The notes under the pieces are model-generated. The model was not told the origin of the DNA. It did not search any database and worked only from the letters and a program-made list of their open reading frames with translations. 64,000 bases of DNA from Pantoea sp. Ep11b (GTDB taxonomy: Bacteria; Pseudomonadota; Gammaproteobacteria; Enterobacterales; Enterobacteriaceae), in contig NZ_CP160631.1 of assembly GCF_040783975.1 (NCBI RefSeq), positions 3,596,001-3,660,000 on the forward strand. Direction: 5' to 3'. Of the stretch, positions 61,043 to 64,000 are shown in pieces. The position numbers and the translations under genes were made by a program. Within the stretch, counting starts at the first letter, position 1. Each line of letters opens with the position of its first letter.

Positions 61043-61829
61043 TGCTTACCTCTTTGCCACATAGATTTGCCACATAGAACACCATGTATTTACTTATAAT
61101 TAACAACTTAAGCCTGATACGCGACTTCTCTGCGCTTATTGAAATTCCCGCCGCAAATTTAGAACTATTCGCGGCGAGGAAACAGAAACAGTGGGGTTAA
61201 TGAAAACTATAACAGTCTTTTTTGATTTTGATCATTGTTTTTAGCAGGAATTATCTATTTAAAAATAAGGCTTAAAGGTTAACCACAGGGTGTTTTTGTG
61301 TCATTAATGTTACGGTATTTGCCGCATTAAAAAGCGGGCCGGCGAACACAAATTCCGCCTGAAAAAGGGTCTCAACGGCCTGTTTTCAGACACTATTTTG
61401 CTGATCACACTGACCACGCGGGCCGAAAAGTGACGCAGGAAAAATGAAATCATCTTATTTCTTAACAGGTTAAACCTGAAAACAGCCGTCTCTGCCGCTT
61501 TGTTTTATTTTTGGTTTTACTCCGGCAGATCCCGTCGGGGATTCTGACAAAATAAACGGCGGAGCCGGGAATTAAGAGGCCGCAGGAATGTTAATAAAAT
61601 GAGTCAAAATTTACGGATGAATTAACAATGAAAGCCAGGCCGCAGATTATTGCTGGCCCGGACCGGATAAATCGATTTAATTAGCGGCAATAAGTTGGGA
61701 GGCCGGCTGGGTTATTTGCGCCACCCTGCCGGTGGCACGGTGACGGTGCAGAAATGCGCTGGGCCGAAAAGCAGAATTGCAGATTAAAAAATGCCGGTGT
61801 CGTCACATTCTGACCACCAGCGCGGAAAT
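61043..61829. other. Long intergenic region upstream of cioA
   Basis: About 790 bp, AT-rich from 61080 to 61700. It carries an FNR-type box near cioA; the rest shows no gene above about 20 codons with a ribosome binding site. It probably contains the cioA promoter and control DNA and the 3' flank of qorR. Confidence 0.5.
61222..61235 (-). promoter_or_regulatory. FNR/ANR-type site upstream of cioA
   Basis: TTGAT-TTTG-ATCAT matches the FNR consensus TTGAT-N4-ATCAA at 9 of 10 fixed positions, 180 bp upstream of cioA. The cio genes of Pseudomonas are controlled by the FNR relative ANR. Confidence 0.55.
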
Positions 61830-62210
61830 TCAGGCTGCCGGAAGGCTGCCGCGCTGCGCCAGAATCCGGCCCAGATTCTCTTCCAGCCAGTCCGCCAGCC
61901 CCACGACCTGCTCCCCGACCTCGCGACCGAGCGGTGTCAGGCGATACTCAACGTGCGGCGGCACCACATCAAAAGCGATGCGCTGCACAAAACCATCCTC
62001 CTCCAGGTAACGCAGGTTCTGCGCCAGCATCCGTTCGCTGACGCCGCCGACGGCCCGGCGCAGCGCGCTGAAGCGCAGCGTCTGGTCCTGCAGCGCCAGC
62101 AGAATCAGTACGCTCCAGCGGCTGGTGACCCGCTTCAGGACGTCACGCGAGGGGCAATCAACGTTAAGCAGTTCGCCACGAATAAATTTTTCACTCAGTT
62201 TTTCAGCCAT
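61830..62210 (-). CDS. qorR: HxlR-family redox regulator, QorR/YtfH-like
   Basis: Winged-helix regulator of 126 aa, similar along its length to E. coli YtfH (126 aa): CPSRDVLKRVTSRWSVLILL, GVSERMLAQNLRYLEEDGF and VPPHVEYRLTPLG. C19, next to the HTH, is the conserved redox Cys of HypR/QorR-type regulators that sense quinones or diamide. Divergent from qorB across 98 bp with a palindrome between, as in the E. coli ytfH-ytfG pair. Confidence 0.9.
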   Translation of the reverse strand: MAEKLSEKFIRGELLNVDCPSRDVLKRVTSRWSVLILLALQDQTLRFSALRRAVGGVSERMLAQNLRYLEEDGFVQRIAFDVVPPHVEYRLTPLGREVGEQVVGLADWLEENLGRILAQRGSLPAA

Positions 62211-62240
62211 TTACTTTGCCTTTCCCACACTAACAATTCT

Positions 62241-62252
62241 GTAAGTACTTAC
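62241..62252. promoter_or_regulatory. Palindromic operator candidate between qorR and qorB
   Basis: GTAAGTACTTAC is a perfect 12-bp palindrome, midway between the divergent qorR and qorB starts (31 and 57 bp away). HxlR-type dimers bind such symmetric sites, so it likely serves both promoters; this is inference from position. Confidence 0.5.
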
Positions 62253-62308
62253 TTAAAGTTAGTTTATCCCCTAGTCTGAATTTCACCAACAGCCACAGGA
62301 GAAAGATC

Positions 62309-63166
<858 letters not shown>

Positions 63167-63176
63167 TGCGCCAGAT

Positions 63177-63203
63177 GCTGAGCGGGAGCCCCTCCCGCTC
63201 AGC
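63177..63203 (+). terminator. Strong hairpin after qorB
   Basis: Perfect 12-bp stem GCTGAGCGGGAG / CTCCCGCTCAGC with a 3-nt loop, 10 bp past the qorB stop. No T tract follows, so termination by this alone is uncertain. The 63204-63450 gap to treF is AT-rich with no gene. Confidence 0.5.
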
Positions 63204-63451
63204 GCCGCCGTCCGCCCCGCTTTCCCGTTGCGTATGCCATTTTTTGTCCCCTTTCCGGCCCGGGATTCTGTGTCAGAATGTTAACAGACGTCGATTTTCT
63301 TCAGGTTAATTTTTTAAATTCAGGCCGCTAAGAGATTCATCCGAAATGTGTTTTTGGTGAACAGCGCTATATTTGGTTGAATTGACTGAAATTTATTAAA
63401 AAACCTCGATTAATAGACAATTTTTATTACGTTCATAGATATTCTGCATTG

Positions 63452-63479
63452 TTGTTCCGCAGGTCGGGGAGGCTATAAT
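63452..63479 (+). promoter_or_regulatory. treF promoter
   Basis: TATAAT at 63474-63479 preceded by C at the -13 position, with TTGTTC at 63452-63457 (16-bp spacing). A C at -13 is favoured by sigma-S, and E. coli treF depends on sigma-S in part. A transcript starting near 63486 would have about 32 nt ahead of the coding region. Confidence 0.55.
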
Positions 63480-63517
63480 TTGTCCTTTGTGCAACCCCGA
63501 CCGCTCAGGAGGCCGCT

Positions 63518-64000
63518 ATTAATACTTATCGCCAGCAACAGAATGCACTTGAAGAGGTTCGTGCCGGGGCGGAAGTTGAGTATCAATACGATCCCCATGA
63601 ACTGAAACTGGAGCGTATGCAGGATTCCGAACCGGAGCCGGAGCTGATTGAAGGCCTGCCTGCCCCGGATGCGCTCACGCCTGCCGATCGTTATCTGGAA
63701 CTGTTTGAACATGTCCAGATGTCGCGGATCTTCGAGGACAGCAAAACCTTCCCCGACTGTTCGCCAAAGTACGATCCGCTGGATGTGCTGATGCGCTATC
63801 GTCGTCAGAAACGCAGCAGCGACTTCGACCTGTCGCGTTTTGTCGCCGATCACTTTTATCTGCCTGGCGTAAACGAAAGCTTTTATGTCTCCAACCCGGA
63901 TAAAACGCTCAACGAGCATATCGATGATCTGTGGCCGGTCCTGACCAAAATGCCGCAGCAGCATATGCCGCACTCATCGCTGCTGCCGCTGCCGAAACCC
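63518..64000 (+). CDS. treF: Cytoplasmic trehalase TreF, apparent ATT start (3'-truncated by window end)
   Basis: GH37 trehalase splitting trehalose to two glucose. Visible sequence includes [58 protein letters not shown] and [20 protein letters not shown], closely following E. coli TreF. Homology begins upstream of the first in-frame ATG (63617). Between the in-frame stop at 63476 and that ATG there is no ATG, GTG or TTG. AGGAGG at 63507-63512 is 5 nt before ATT 63518, giving [18 protein letters not shown] at residue 29 is the only other near-cognate start and would cut conserved sequence. The gene runs off the window; signal peptide is absent as for TreF. Confidence 0.8.
   Translation, partial: MNTYRQQQNALEEVRAGAEVEYQYDPHELKLERMQDSEPEPELIEGLPAPDALTPADRYLELFEHVQMSRIFEDSKTFPDCSPKYDPLDVLMRYRRQKRSSDFDLSRFVADHFYLPGVNESFYVSNPDKTLNEHIDDLWPVLTKMPQQHMPHSSLLPLPKP

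Noticed and set aside
63473..63973. 166-codon frame antisense to the treF 5' end
   Set aside because: The opposite strand encodes clear trehalase sequence; the antisense frame has no family signature.

Overview
The window looks like core chromosome of an enterobacterium (Enterobacterales). Gene content and order best fit Erwiniaceae, probably Pantoea or a close relative; this is inferred from remembered synteny and protein similarity, not from a search. Almost every gene from about 0.5 to 52 kb is in the same relative order as in the E. coli bglA-gcv-serA-fbaA-tktA-speA-metK-mutY-speC region. E. coli genes I would expect but do not find include yggU (between yggT and rdgB), ansB/yggM, and nupG (between mltC and speC). 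No tRNA, rRNA operon, CRISPR array, insertion sequence or prophage was seen.

Layout. 0-2.7 kb: the end of an RpiR-type sugar-phosphate regulator, 6-phospho-beta-glucosidase BglA and an SDR oxidoreductase. 2.7-7.6 kb: the glycine cleavage operon gcvTHP with its regulatory region. 7.6-12 kb: ubiquinone hydroxylases ubiI and ubiH, pepP and ygfB. 12.1-13.4 kb: zapA, the 6S RNA gene ssrS and fau. 13.5-19.4 kb: serA, rpiA, argP, yggE, argO, mscS. 19.5-25.3 kb: central carbon genes fbaA, pgk, epd and tktA, with two Cra-type operators upstream of epd. 25.5-32 kb: loiP, a yidB-like gene, polyamine genes speB and speA, and metK. 32.4-36.4 kb: galP behind GalR/CRP-type sites, then an inserted LPS pair (O-antigen-ligase-like protein and WaaB-like glycosyltransferase). 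36.6-49.4 kb: sprT, endA, rsmE, gshB, yqgE, yqgF, yggR, yggS, yggT, rdgB, hemW, yggN, yggL, trmB, mutY, yggX, mltC. 49.4-50.2 kb: two convergent copies of a structured repeat. 50.2-64 kb: speC, acuI, a CinA-domain amidase, a SelW-like protein, the yqjI/yqjH metal-homeostasis pair, a Rob-like AraC regulator, a CioAB-type cytochrome bd oxidase with its DUF2474 subunit, qorR/qorB, and the start of cytoplasmic trehalase treF.

How the genes work together. Serine/glycine/one-carbon metabolism (serA, gcvTHP, fau, metK), polyamine synthesis from arginine and ornithine (speA, speB, speC) with arginine export (argP/argO), triose and pentose metabolism (fbaA, pgk, epd, rpiA, tktA), and respiration (ubiH, ubiI, cioAB) are the main functional groups.

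Most unusual points: (1) a roughly 340-nt element, with base-pair changes that preserve its hairpins, sits directly downstream of mltC and, in inverted orientation, directly downstream of speC; (2) treF has no ATG, GTG or TTG start ahead of its conserved N-terminus but has a strong ribosome binding site in front of an ATT codon; (3) a YqgB-like small ORF lies upstream of speA; (4) LPS genes sit inside an otherwise housekeeping segment; (5) the YqjI-type repressor lacks the His/Cys-rich metal-binding N-terminus.
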